From the NCBI RefSeq assembly GCF_024734895.1, contig NZ_CP091430.1:6094501-6158500 (forward strand): 64,000 bases of DNA. The letters run 5' to 3'. Shown in pieces: positions 54,167 through 63,351 of this stretch (the first letter of the stretch is position 1; each line of letters begins with the position of its first letter). The stretch comes from Paenibacillus spongiae. GTDB lineage: Bacteria; Bacillota; Bacilli; Paenibacillales; Paenibacillaceae. A program made the position numbers and the translations under genes. The notes below the pieces were generated by a model, which worked only from the letters and a program-made list of their open reading frames with translations, was not told the origin of the DNA and did not search any database.

Positions 54167-54781
54167 CTACGATCGTAGTCGCACTTCCTTGAAGATATCC
54201 GTAACAAAGCTGACAAACTGGTTAATCAGACCGAAGAGCAGAATGCCGACGAACAGGACGATCGCCATCGAGATCACGGTAAGGACCGCGATCCACAGCA
54301 TCTTGCCGAGCTCGAAGTCGTGAAGGATCTTGATCTTGATCAGAATGAGCCACCCGCACCAGATGAACAGCAGGTTCGTCAATGTATGGACGATGTCGGC
54401 TTCTTCCAGCGACAGGATGTTCGTAAGCAGTGTCACCGGAAGCGAGAAGAGAATGAACGGAACCAGGGCAAACGCGCTGCCGACGAAAATCTCCTTGAAC
54501 TTCCCCTCGCCTTCCATAATGGCGCTCACCGCCCAGTTGGCGATGCAGTACACGAGCCAGGGAACGAGAATGTAGACCAGTTCGTAGAACCAGGATATTT
54601 CATAAGGCTCGCGCGTTTCGAATGCGTAGCCGGTCATCAGGATCGACAGCATTCGTATGGCAAAGGCGAGTGCGATCAGCACAAATCCTTGATGCCAGAA
54701 GATTCGTCTCGGGTTCTGGATTTCGAAATAAAAGTCGATCGGATGTGCGATAACGAGGCGCATGAGCAGCAGCGTGTTCAT
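54167..54781 (-). CDS. YIP1 family membrane protein
   Basis: A 204-residue protein with about five membrane segments and the bacterial YIP1 pattern: HPIDFYFEIQNPRRIFWHQ at the N-terminus, then VYILVPWLVYCIANWAVSAI and VGSAFALVPFILFSLPVTLL. Its start overlaps the NHL/TPR gene stop by 4 bases. Members of this family occur in such transport blocks, but their role is unknown. Confidence 0.88.
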   Translation of the reverse strand: MNTLLLMRLVIAHPIDFYFEIQNPRRIFWHQGFVLIALAFAIRMLSILMTGYAFETREPYEISWFYELVYILVPWLVYCIANWAVSAIMEGEGKFKEIFVGSAFALVPFILFSLPVTLLTNILSLEEADIVHTLTNLLFIWCGWLILIKIKILHDFELGKMLWIAVLTVISMAIVLFVGILLFGLINQFVSFVTDIFKEVRLRS

Positions 54782-56283
54782 ACCGACTCTCCCTTCCCGG
54801 CTGCCGGAACCGCGGGTCCGGCTGCTTCAAGGTCGCGATCGCCGCCGCGCGCGTCGGCAAGCTTCTTCAGTCCGCGGACCAGACGGGGAAGACCGAACCT
54901 AAGCGCCGCAAGCAGCGCGATCGCGATCAAGGCGATCCAGGCGAAGTGCTCCCTTGTATATTGTTTGCGGTACTCGCGGAAGGCCGTGGAATAATCGCCC
55001 TTCACTTTGGCCAGCTTGAAGTAGCGCATGGCTTCCTCGTAACGTTCGGCTTTGTATAGCGCCTTGCCGATCGCATGATAGGCCATGGCGAAGTTTCCGT
55101 TCAGCTTCAACACTTCATTCCACATTTGCTGCGCTTCCTCATAGCGGCCTTCAACATAGAGCGCCGACGCCTCGTGAACCAGATCGGCGAACGGCGTCGT
55201 CCGGAAGAAGTCGATCCGGCTTCGGCCTTTATCGACGACGGCGATGACGCCTTCCTGCAGCTGCGCCACCGTCGCCGGCGTCTTGAACAGCCCGTTCTGC
55301 TCGCCCATGCCGCCGAATGCAAACAGCAGGTTGCCAAGCTTGTCGTATTGAAACACTTTGCTCGATTGCAGATCCAGCGCCGTAATGAAGCCTTCCGGAC
55401 TTACCGAGATGCCGACGAAGGACGGCATCTGGAAGGGTCCGGCTTCGAAGCGGCTGCCGTATCGGACTTCGCTGCCGGGATTGAGCGTATCGACGCCGAC
55501 CGGCGACAGCCGTTTGATCTGATTCGTTTCCGTGGCCAGCGTCGTCGTATAGACGAAGCCATCGGCGTCCTGGGCGACATTGGAGAACTCCATCGGCTTC
55601 TGAACCGCCAGCTGGCTCTTCTGCTCTTCGGTTGCGACCATCTTGACGAACAGCCGCTCCCAGCTAAACCCGATATGGTTGGCGCCGAAGAACCCTTTGA
55701 ACTCGCCCTTGGCGTCGATCTGGATCAGTCCCTGCGTATTCCCTTCGCTTATGACCAGCATATAGTCGCGCTTGTCGACAATGACCTTCGACGGCGAGTA
55801 GGTGAACGTTTCGCCGAGCAGCCTGCTCTTCGGAGCAGGGAACGATTTCACATAGTCGCCTTTGGCGCCGAACACGGCAATCCGCTGGTTTTTCGTATCC
55901 GCCACATAGACTAAGCCGTCTTTTTTGACAAATACGCCTTTCGGCTCGTTCAGCATCCCCGGTCCTTCGTTATCGCCGATGACGCCCAGAACCCTGCGAT
56001 CGCGAGTCAAGCGTACGATTCGGTTATTGCCCGTATCGGCCACGTACAGCGTGCCGTCATCGGCTGCGAACAAATCCTGAGGCTCCTTGAACGGGCCGGA
56101 TTCGAGATCATATCCGTCAATCGAATCCATATAAACATAGCCGTTGATGGAGTGGACATCGCCATAACCGAGGCTTCTGGTATAGCCGTCGTAGGGGATC
56201 GCGGCATCGGCGGCCGGGTCGTATAGCCCCATCGCAACCGCGGCAAGCAGCGTCAGCCCGATTATACGTATCACGCGTTTCAA
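54778..56283 (-). CDS. Exported NHL-repeat protein with TPR and C-terminal membrane anchor
   Basis: A 501-residue protein: signal peptide (to about residue 27), a beta-propeller of NHL repeats (FKEPQDLFAADDGTLYVADT, LNEPKGVFVKKDGLVYVADT and others), TPR-like helices (AMAYHAIGKALYKAERYEEAM near 400) and one membrane segment (HFAWIALIAIALLAALRFG) near residue 460 with a basic cytoplasmic tail. TTG start with GGGGGAG five bases upstream. It probably forms a cell-surface scaffold or sensor with the YIP1 and transport proteins encoded next to it. Confidence 0.85.
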   Translation of the reverse strand: MKRVIRIIGLTLLAAVAMGLYDPAADAAIPYDGYTRSLGYGDVHSINGYVYMDSIDGYDLESGPFKEPQDLFAADDGTLYVADTGNNRIVRLTRDRRVLGVIGDNEGPGMLNEPKGVFVKKDGLVYVADTKNQRIAVFGAKGDYVKSFPAPKSRLLGETFTYSPSKVIVDKRDYMLVISEGNTQGLIQIDAKGEFKGFFGANHIGFSWERLFVKMVATEEQKSQLAVQKPMEFSNVAQDADGFVYTTTLATETNQIKRLSPVGVDTLNPGSEVRYGSRFEAGPFQMPSFVGISVSPEGFITALDLQSSKVFQYDKLGNLLFAFGGMGEQNGLFKTPATVAQLQEGVIAVVDKGRSRIDFFRTTPFADLVHEASALYVEGRYEEAQQMWNEVLKLNGNFAMAYHAIGKALYKAERYEEAMRYFKLAKVKGDYSTAFREYRKQYTREHFAWIALIAIALLAALRFGLPRLVRGLKKLADARGGDRDLEAAGPAVPAAGKGESV

Positions 56284-56296
56284 GTCGGCTCCCCCT

Positions 56297-57160
56297 CTAC
56301 TCTTTCAGGCCCGAGTGGGCCATCGTCTGCAGCACCATGCGCTGCGTGATGATGAAGACCACGATCGTCGGAACGATCATCAGGAAGCTGGCCGCCGCAA
56401 GCGTGCCGACGCGGGCGATCACGCCCGCCCCGCCGCTGATGGTCTGGATGGCGAGGGGCAGCGCCTTCATATCTTCCTGCGTCGTATACACCTGGGACGG
56501 ATAGGGATCGTTCCACGCCTGGATGAAGCTGAACAAGGCGAAGGTGGCAATGGCCGGTTTCAGCATCGGCATGATGACACGCCAGAACACCTGCCATTCG
56601 GAAGCGCCGTCGATCCGGGACGCCTCAAGCAGCGCATCCGGAATTTGCCTTAGAAACTGCGTCATGAGGAACATGCCGACCGGCGCTGCCAGATAGGGAA
56701 GCACGAGGGCGAAATAAGTGTTCATCAGACCGCTCCGGCTAATGAGCAGGTACTGCGGAATTTGCAGCACGATCGGCGAGAACATGAGCGCCAGTACTAT
56801 CATGTTGAAGATAAACTGGCGAAACGGCATCTGATGCTTGGCCAGCGGATAAGCGGCCATCGCCGAAATGAGCACGCCGCCGATGACGATCGAGCCCGAT
56901 ATGACGATGCTGTTGAAGATGTAACGGGAGAACGGTACGAATGACGTTCCTGTAATAAGGAGCAGGTCCCGGAAATTCATCCATGTCGGATTGCGCACGA
57001 AGAAGCGCGGCGGGAAAAGAAACAGCTCGCTGATCGGCTTCATCGCCGTCGTCGCCATGTAAACGAGCGGCAGCAGCATGACGAGACCGAATCCCGTTAA
57101 AAAAACATACAGAACAATGCTGCTCCAATCGATTCTGCGGCCTTTTACGATGCCCTCCAT
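56297..57160 (-). CDS. Carbohydrate ABC transporter permease
   Basis: A 287-residue permease with six membrane segments and the EAA loop LEASRIDGASEWQVFWRVIMPM; the N-terminal SSIVLYVFLTGFGLVMLLPLVYM is the first segment. GGGAGG lies nine bases before the ATG. It follows its partner permease by three bases and precedes the NHL gene by 13. Confidence 0.93.
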   Translation of the reverse strand: MEGIVKGRRIDWSSIVLYVFLTGFGLVMLLPLVYMATTAMKPISELFLFPPRFFVRNPTWMNFRDLLLITGTSFVPFSRYIFNSIVISGSIVIGGVLISAMAAYPLAKHQMPFRQFIFNMIVLALMFSPIVLQIPQYLLISRSGLMNTYFALVLPYLAAPVGMFLMTQFLRQIPDALLEASRIDGASEWQVFWRVIMPMLKPAIATFALFSFIQAWNDPYPSQVYTTQEDMKALPLAIQTISGGAGVIARVGTLAAASFLMIVPTIVVFIITQRMVLQTMAHSGLKE

Positions 57161-57163
57161 GAG

Positions 57164-58129
57164 CTAGTCCCTCCCCAGCAGCTTAAAGATGACCCGGTTC
57201 AGACCGATCATCATCGCGAACAGCACGACGGCGATGGCGGACGCGTAGCCCATTTCGAACTTGATGAACGCATAGTCGTACAAGTGCGTCAATATCGTAT
57301 GCCCGGCATAAAGCGGACTCGGCAGCCCGACAAGCTGGATGCTGACATCGAATACCGTGAGCGAAGAGACGACCTGCAGCACCGCGCCGAAGAGCAACTG
57401 CGGCTTGACGGCCGGAACGGTAATGTAGATGAGCTCCTGCCAGCGGTAGCGGATACCGTCGATCGCACCGGCTTCGTACAGATCCTTCGGCACGTTCTGC
57501 AGCCCCGCCAGGAAGGCCAGAAAGCCGACGCCCATGCTCATCCACAGCGACACGATGATAATAACCGGCACGATGGAATCGACATTTTGCAAAAATAAAT
57601 ACGGTTCGTCGATAAGGCCGAGCTTCATCGCGTAATAATTGAGCAGCCCTTTGCGGTCGCCTGCGAACAGGTAGAGCCAGACGACCGACATGGCCACCGC
57701 GCTCGTAATCGACGGCGTATAGAAGCACAGCGTGTAGAAGAAACGGTATTTGACTGGAATTTGGCTAATCAGCCAAGCGAGCAGAAACGCCATCGCATAC
57801 CCTAGAGGACCTGTTATGAAAGCGAATTTCAGCGTAATGCCGATGGCCTTCAGGAAGATGTCGTCGTCAACGAACAGCAGCTTGTAATTGGAGAGCCCGA
57901 TAAACTTCGGCGCTTCCAGAATGTTGTAGTAGGTGAAGCTAAGTCCGACCGACATAAAAATCGGAATGATGGTGAAGAACGTAAACAGCAGCAGGAAAGG
58001 GGCCAGGAACAAGTACGATACTTTGTTCCGCTTCACATCCGCCCACAGCCGGACCATACGCCCCTGACGCACCGGGCTTGCCTGCATGGCGGAGGTTGCC
58101 GGCACTGCCGCCTCCGTATTCGCGCTCAT
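57164..58129 (-). CDS. Sugar ABC transporter permease
   Basis: A 321-residue permease with six membrane segments (first SYLFLAPFLLLFTFFTIIPI) and an EAA-type loop YEAGAIDGIRYRWQELIYITVP. The ATG at 58129 overlaps the stop of the large binding-protein gene by 4 bases; AGGAGG is nine bases upstream, while an ATG at 58135 would be too close to it. Directly coupled to the 998-residue binding protein, its likely partner. Confidence 0.92.
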   Translation of the reverse strand: MSANTEAAVPATSAMQASPVRQGRMVRLWADVKRNKVSYLFLAPFLLLFTFFTIIPIFMSVGLSFTYYNILEAPKFIGLSNYKLLFVDDDIFLKAIGITLKFAFITGPLGYAMAFLLAWLISQIPVKYRFFYTLCFYTPSITSAVAMSVVWLYLFAGDRKGLLNYYAMKLGLIDEPYLFLQNVDSIVPVIIIVSLWMSMGVGFLAFLAGLQNVPKDLYEAGAIDGIRYRWQELIYITVPAVKPQLLFGAVLQVVSSLTVFDVSIQLVGLPSPLYAGHTILTHLYDYAFIKFEMGYASAIAVVLFAMMIGLNRVIFKLLGRD

Positions 58130-61122
58130 GGCCATCCCCCTCCTTGATCGGCTGCAGCTTGTTTCGCCGTTCCGGCATCGTCGATCCCAAACTCCTCGCG
58201 TTTCTTGCGAAGCTCTTTGTTAATCTCGCGCACGCCCTCTTCGACCGCTTCGCGGATGACTTTGCCGTTCAGCACGATTTCATTCCACATGTTGGCGATA
58301 TAACGGGTCGTGTAGTAACCGCCCAATACAATCTCGCGTTCCTTGAACCACTCCCACTGCTCGAGGATCGCATCGATATCGGCTTTTTGCCATGGCAGAC
58401 GCTTGAGCGCCTCGACGTTCGCGGTATTCCAGCGCGCTTCGACGCCAAGCAGCGATTCCAGCTCGGTGCCGAACTTCTCCTGCGCGTCCGCACTCGTCCA
58501 CCATTTGAGGAAAGTCCATGCCTGCTCCTGCTTATCGGAGCTCTTGAAGATCATGCCGGTTTGGCCGAGACCGCCAGTCGCCCGGTTAATTCTGCCGTCC
58601 GGCTGCTTCATGCCCGGAATCGGCTTCATGCCCCACCACCCGGTCAGTTCCGGCGCCGCTGTCGACAGCAGAATATAGGTCGAGTAATCGGCGACCCCGA
58701 TCGGCATTTCACCCGAACGAAAACGGTTGTAGAAGTCAGCCTGCTTCTGAATCTTGTAGTTCGTGAACAGCCCGGTCCACTGCTTCATCGCCTGGAGCGC
58801 TTCCGGGGCATCCAGATTGGATTTGTCCCCGTCTTCCCGATAGAATTCGCCCCCGTATTGAAACAGGAACGGCGCGAACTCGCTGATCGCCAGATTCGGG
58901 TTGTTCGGGGCATGCGGGTAGTAGAAGTCCATCCCGTTCTGCTGCAGCATTGGAATCAGATTCAAGACCTCATCCCAGGTCTGCGGAATATCGTCTTCCG
59001 ATACCCCCAGCTGCTCCAAAATGTCTTTGCGGTAAAACAGCATGAAGAAGTTCTGGTTCTCCGGCAGGGCGTAATCGCCGCCGTTATATTTGAAAGGAAT
59101 GAGCGCGCCCGGCCGGAATCGGCCGGCGACGTCCTTGTAGTCCGGGAAGCGGTTCAGATTGACCAGACCGTCGCGCACCGCGAAGTCGATCGGCACCTCG
59201 CCCTCGACGCCGAGCGCCACGTCGGGCGCCAGCCCTGCCGTATTGGCGAGCAGCAGGATCTGCATCTGTTGAGCGGGAATAACGTTGACATTCACTTTAA
59301 TGCCGGTTTCCGGCGTGAAATCCTCGTCAATCATCTGCTTGATGATTTGCACCCAATCGCGTCCGCGCGCGACCCATACGTCGAGCGTCTCTTCATTGCC
59401 ATACACGTTGCCGACGCCGCTGTAATCCTTCGTAAACGATTTGGCAAAATCGCCCGCCATCGTCAGCGCGCGCACGTATGCGGGCGCTTCGCCCTTCGGC
59501 CATGATCGGCCGGGCGACTGCACGATCAGGTAGTCCAGGATCAGGCTTTGCTTCGACAAGCCGTTCACCCACAGGCCCAGCGACGATTGCAAATCGGTGA
59601 TGGCGCCCAGCCTGGCAGGGATCGTCTTCGTATCTCTGGCTATATCGATCATCTGATCGCGCGCCTGATAGATCGTGCTGATGTCGGAGCTGCCTTCCTT
59701 GACCCCAAGCTTGTATAGTTCCTGAATGACGTCGTCGAAATCGCGGGCCATCATGTAGAGGCGGGCGACGAGATTCGGAATGCTTTCTTCCAGGCGCCAA
59801 TCGCCGTTCGGATCCGGATTCGTTCCCGTGACGCGAATGACTTCGCGCGACAGCATCGAAATTTTGTGCGTCGTATCGGTGATTTTCTCCAGCACGCTGC
59901 CGAGAGCGCCAACCTGAACCTCCATGCGAACGGTGTGCTTGCCTTTCTCCAGGTAGAATAGATATAAGCCGTCTTCATTGCCGAGTTTCGCGATTTGCCA
60001 TTTCACCGCATACGGGAACGTGAACGCATTGGCTTCCGCAAACGGCAGCTTGCCGTCGATCGTCAGGCTGCGCTGCGCCGGAAATCCGTTCAAATACCAC
60101 TGCCCATAACGGGCGCCGATATGATAGAGTCCGCTCTCCGGCACTTCGAACTCCCATTCAGCCCACTGCCCGCCGGAGCGCCAGGTAGGGCCGCCGAACG
60201 AATTCAGCACGATGGCATCCTTATTGAACGGCTCGGTCGTCGGTTCGCGGTCCTCGATGCGTTTCAGCGTAGGGTCCGAACGGAGGGTGGCCGCCTCCGC
60301 CTGAATATGAAGAGAGAAATCCCGTACCGGTTTATAGCCCTTGCGGTCATACTCTTCCCGTATTTGCGCATAAGAAGGCGCTGCGACCGGCGAATGAACG
60401 ACGATGTCCCCCATCGCCGCCGGCTCTCTCACCGCTTCGATCCGCAGCGTGTGCTCGCCCCGCTTCAGAAAGAAACGGAACGGCTCGTATACTTTCCCTT
60501 CCGTATCGCGGAATTCACGGTATTGCCAGCCGGACGCTTCCAGGCGACGGGGGTTGAACTCGTTGCCCTGGTTGTCATACCACGGCTTGCCCGTTTCGCG
60601 CCACATGCGCTGAAAGTCGATCTTCTTCGCCTGAAAGAAGGGGTATTCGCCGTCGATTCTTACAGCCCGGACGACAGGAGAACGTTTGCCCGGCAGCGTA
60701 TAATAGTTCATTCCGATCTGATAGTAGCCATCTTGCGGAACGTGAATCTTGTATTCCGCCCAGCTGTTCTCTTCCATAAGCGCCAATACTTGACCGCTTC
60801 GGCCGCCGAGATCCTCTTGAACCTGCGCTCCCTGCGGACTGATCGCCGAATACGCCATCGAGGCGATCGTCTGCTTGAACGATTCTGTGTCCTTCGCTCC
60901 TGCTTTGTTATGCGTTTCTGCATACTTAAGGTACGATGGCTCCAATTTGGACTTGATATCCTCCTGCTGCAGAATCGAGCTTTCGTCCACATCGGCAAAG
61001 ACAGGCACGGTCGCCATGATCGTATCGTCATAGCTCCTCGTGCCGTTCCACCATGCCAAGAAGAGGCCCAGCAGCAGAATGACCGCGATGGTCACCTTGA
61101 ATTTCCGCAAAAAAGTTAGCAT
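58126..61122 (-). CDS. Very large membrane-anchored solute-binding protein with N-terminal carbohydrate-binding-like modules
   Basis: A 998-residue protein, more than twice the normal size of a binding protein. It begins with one membrane segment (VTIAVILLLGLFLAWW) and no lipobox. Two similar beta-sandwich modules follow (WAEYKIHVPQDGYYQIGMNY near 120 and WAEWEFEVPESGLYHIGARY near 330), looking like carbohydrate-binding modules, then a helical region, and from about residue 600 a type 1 solute-binding domain (ETGIKVNVNVIPAQQMQILL, ENQNFFMLFYRKDILEQLGV). It is coupled to a permease pair. The modules may hold a polymer near the transporter. Confidence 0.88.
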   Translation of the reverse strand: MLTFLRKFKVTIAVILLLGLFLAWWNGTRSYDDTIMATVPVFADVDESSILQQEDIKSKLEPSYLKYAETHNKAGAKDTESFKQTIASMAYSAISPQGAQVQEDLGGRSGQVLALMEENSWAEYKIHVPQDGYYQIGMNYYTLPGKRSPVVRAVRIDGEYPFFQAKKIDFQRMWRETGKPWYDNQGNEFNPRRLEASGWQYREFRDTEGKVYEPFRFFLKRGEHTLRIEAVREPAAMGDIVVHSPVAAPSYAQIREEYDRKGYKPVRDFSLHIQAEAATLRSDPTLKRIEDREPTTEPFNKDAIVLNSFGGPTWRSGGQWAEWEFEVPESGLYHIGARYGQWYLNGFPAQRSLTIDGKLPFAEANAFTFPYAVKWQIAKLGNEDGLYLFYLEKGKHTVRMEVQVGALGSVLEKITDTTHKISMLSREVIRVTGTNPDPNGDWRLEESIPNLVARLYMMARDFDDVIQELYKLGVKEGSSDISTIYQARDQMIDIARDTKTIPARLGAITDLQSSLGLWVNGLSKQSLILDYLIVQSPGRSWPKGEAPAYVRALTMAGDFAKSFTKDYSGVGNVYGNEETLDVWVARGRDWVQIIKQMIDEDFTPETGIKVNVNVIPAQQMQILLLANTAGLAPDVALGVEGEVPIDFAVRDGLVNLNRFPDYKDVAGRFRPGALIPFKYNGGDYALPENQNFFMLFYRKDILEQLGVSEDDIPQTWDEVLNLIPMLQQNGMDFYYPHAPNNPNLAISEFAPFLFQYGGEFYREDGDKSNLDAPEALQAMKQWTGLFTNYKIQKQADFYNRFRSGEMPIGVADYSTYILLSTAAPELTGWWGMKPIPGMKQPDGRINRATGGLGQTGMIFKSSDKQEQAWTFLKWWTSADAQEKFGTELESLLGVEARWNTANVEALKRLPWQKADIDAILEQWEWFKEREIVLGGYYTTRYIANMWNEIVLNGKVIREAVEEGVREINKELRKKREEFGIDDAGTAKQAAADQGGGWP

Positions 61123-61242
61123 GAAGGTCGGTCCTCCTGACCAAATTTGCTAAGCAGAGGCCCCTGGTACGCACACCTCAGCGGGCAAACCGTACGGCCG
61201 CGCCAGCTGGCACAGCCGCCGCGGTTCATCCGCTGCCTGCCG

Positions 61243-62688
61243 TTATTCGATGTTGTAGGCTTTCTTCAGCTTGTCGATTTCCGGTCCAAGCTGACGCTTG
61301 ATATTGTCTTCGATTTTGTTGATTTCGGTCTTCGAATCGACATTCTTGTCAAGCGCCTCAAGCACGCCTTTCAGCCAAATATCCCATGCCTTGCCATCGA
61401 GCTCCGTCTTCTTGAGCGGCTGCAGCTTCTCGGCCAGCTGCGAGTAGAGAGCGAAATCCGCTTGCCCGCCGAGGTATTCGTTCGTCAGCTCCTGATACCA
61501 AGATGCTTCCGCAATGCTTTTCCAGCCCGGCTGTACGGACCATTTCACGAATATTTTCCAGGCATCTTCAGAGAACTGCATCCACTCCAAAAATTTCCAT
61601 GCCGCCAGTTTGTTCTCATCCGGCGCTTGCTTCGGAATGACGAACGTGGAGCCTCCGCCGCCGTAATAAATGCCCATCGGAACGCTCGTCGCCCGCCATT
61701 TTCCCTTCTGATCCGGGAACACCTTGGCAATCTCCCGGGCGCCCCAGGAGCCGAGCACGAGGCCGACCAGCTTGCCGCTCTTCACGAGCGCCTTTCCTTT
61801 CTCGTCTCCAAATCCCATATGCGGCGCGATTTTCAATTGGTTTTGGCGTTTCGTCACATCGAGAATTTTCACCAGCTCTTCGGTATTGCGCAGCCAATTG
61901 AAGTCTTTGTCGAAATAGCCTACCGCGTCGCCCGCCCAATGAACCGGACCATCGCGCCATTCCATGCCGAATTTGCCGTTGGAGGTGAGCGTTTCCACAA
62001 CCGTGATCCAGTTGTCCGCATCGGCGATATATTCGCCCAGCTCTTCCGGTTCGGAAGGAAGGCCCAGCTCTTCGAAGATGTCGGCGCGGTAGTAGTATAC
62101 GCCGGGGGTTACGTCCCACGGAATGCCGAGCAGCTTCGTATTGTCCTGGTTCATCCAGCGGAACCAGTTGTAATCGGTCGTGTCTTCCTTGTACTTGCCG
62201 GCTTCGTAAGGCGCCTCAAGCAAATCTTCCAGCACATCGCCCTTTATGTAGCGGGGGAACTGTCCTTGCTCGACCTGCGCAATGTCGGGAGCGCCTTTGC
62301 CTGCTGCCAGCGTCGTTTGGAGCTTGTCATGCACTTCCCATCCGAGGCCGACGACATTGACCTTGATTTTCGGATACACTTTATTGAAGGAAGCGGCGAT
62401 TTCTTTATGAATTTCGGGGGAGAAGGTCCAGAATGTGATGCTGCCGGACATGTCAGTATCCGTAAATTGCACTGCCGGAGCATCCACGGAACCATTATTA
62501 GCTGCACCGTCGTTGCCTTGGACATTGTTGCCGGAATTACTCCCTGCGTTATTCCCCTCCTTATTCGCCCCTGGATCGGTCTGACCATTAGTACCGGCCG
62601 GCGCGTTCTTCGTCCCCGAACTGCAAGCCGACAATACGAATGCCAGTACAAGAAGCAGGATGAAGCTTTTGGACCGCCATGCTTTCAT
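61243..62688 (-). CDS. Extracellular solute-binding lipoprotein
   Basis: A 481-residue type 1 sugar-binding lipoprotein with lipobox FVLSACSSG (Cys22), then an Asn/Gly-rich linker and the binding domain (SGSITFWTFSPEIHKEIAASF). The ATG at 62688 has AAGGAGG six bases upstream; the longer frame to 62718 has no ribosome binding site. It opens the nine-gene block, 120 bases before the large binding protein, and a cre-like CTAAAACGCTTACA (62728-62741, 12 of 14) lies about 40 bases upstream. Confidence 0.93.
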   Translation of the reverse strand: MKAWRSKSFILLLVLAFVLSACSSGTKNAPAGTNGQTDPGANKEGNNAGSNSGNNVQGNDGAANNGSVDAPAVQFTDTDMSGSITFWTFSPEIHKEIAASFNKVYPKIKVNVVGLGWEVHDKLQTTLAAGKGAPDIAQVEQGQFPRYIKGDVLEDLLEAPYEAGKYKEDTTDYNWFRWMNQDNTKLLGIPWDVTPGVYYYRADIFEELGLPSEPEELGEYIADADNWITVVETLTSNGKFGMEWRDGPVHWAGDAVGYFDKDFNWLRNTEELVKILDVTKRQNQLKIAPHMGFGDEKGKALVKSGKLVGLVLGSWGAREIAKVFPDQKGKWRATSVPMGIYYGGGGSTFVIPKQAPDENKLAAWKFLEWMQFSEDAWKIFVKWSVQPGWKSIAEASWYQELTNEYLGGQADFALYSQLAEKLQPLKKTELDGKAWDIWLKGVLEALDKNVDSKTEINKIEDNIKRQLGPEIDKLKKAYNIE

Positions 62689-62727
62689 AGAAACCCTCCT
62701 TAAGAATAATGAATGCAAACAACTTCT

Positions 62728-62741
62728 CTAAAACGCTTACA
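62728..62741. promoter_or_regulatory. cre-like site upstream of the transport block
   Basis: CTAAAACGCTTACA agrees with 12 of 14 positions of the CcpA site consensus, differing only in the first two bases. Its position just upstream of the first gene fits catabolite repression of the whole block. Confidence 0.45.
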
Positions 62742-63118
62742 TCGCACTTCTGACTGGAAGCCTCTTGTGGAGTCACTCTACTATCGTAATGGTTGAAAAC
62801 AGAGGAATAAATGAACGATTTTTGAAAAACACTTCATTATTTTTAACACTTTCGGGGAGCGGCTGCATGACGGAACAAGAAGAAACCTATAGCCTCTCGC
62901 CGGACCAATTCCGGGAGCAGCAGGGCAAGTAAGGGGACAAGCGATTATGGAATCCGGGGGGGGGGGGCTCCAAGTGTTCCATTCTTGTCTACACAGGTTG
63001 AACCGCAAGTTATGGCGAGGTTCTACACAAGTTGAACGAATGGAAGCTATGGCGAGCAGAGCGGATAGAAACGTTCCGGGTAAGTGCCCGCATGCGCTCC
63101 CCCTGATTGATCGGATAT

Positions 63119-63138
63119 GGGGTTGGGGTTGGGGTTGG
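63119..63138 (+). repeat. GGGGTT repeat, G-quadruplex-like
   Basis: Three GGGGTT units followed by GG, with a 12-G run about 150 bases to the left. Four runs of two or more G separated by TT could fold as a two-layer quadruplex on the plus strand. Function unknown. Confidence 0.6.
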
Positions 63139-63151
63139 CTATAACTTTGTA

Positions 63152-63336
63152 ATCTTGTATTTTATACAACATTGGAGAGGAAAAACCCTGAGGATACGGA
63201 TATTGTTGCACATTCTACAACAATTTCCTCAAAAAAGCGGCTAATCCATGTTTTCATAACCACATTGTTGTATAGAATACAACAATTCGGCCAATGAGGG
63301 CTAAATGATGAAGTTATGTTGCACTTTTTACAACAT
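63152..63336. repeat. Four phased TTGTTGTA-N5-TACAACAA palindromes
   Basis: Inverted repeats at 63152-63172, 63202-63224, 63264-63286 and 63316-63336. Each has an 8-9-base half-site, a 5-base spacer and a complementary half-site with consensus AT(T/G)TTG(T/C)A-N5-TACAA(C)AT; the third is perfect over 9 bp. Centres lie 51, 62 and 51 bases apart, close to whole helical turns. This looks like an operator array for a dimeric protein, or a dispersed intergenic repeat family. Confidence 0.75.
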
Positions 63337-63351
63337 CACCATCCGTCTGCA

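Noticed and set aside
58078-59505. 475-codon open frame on the plus strand
   Set aside because: It is antisense to the large binding-protein gene, lacks a ribosome binding site and any known motif, and is a GC-rich shadow frame.
61147-62703. 518-codon open frame on the plus strand
   Set aside because: Fully antisense to the 481-residue binding lipoprotein, which has a lipobox and a strong ribosome binding site.
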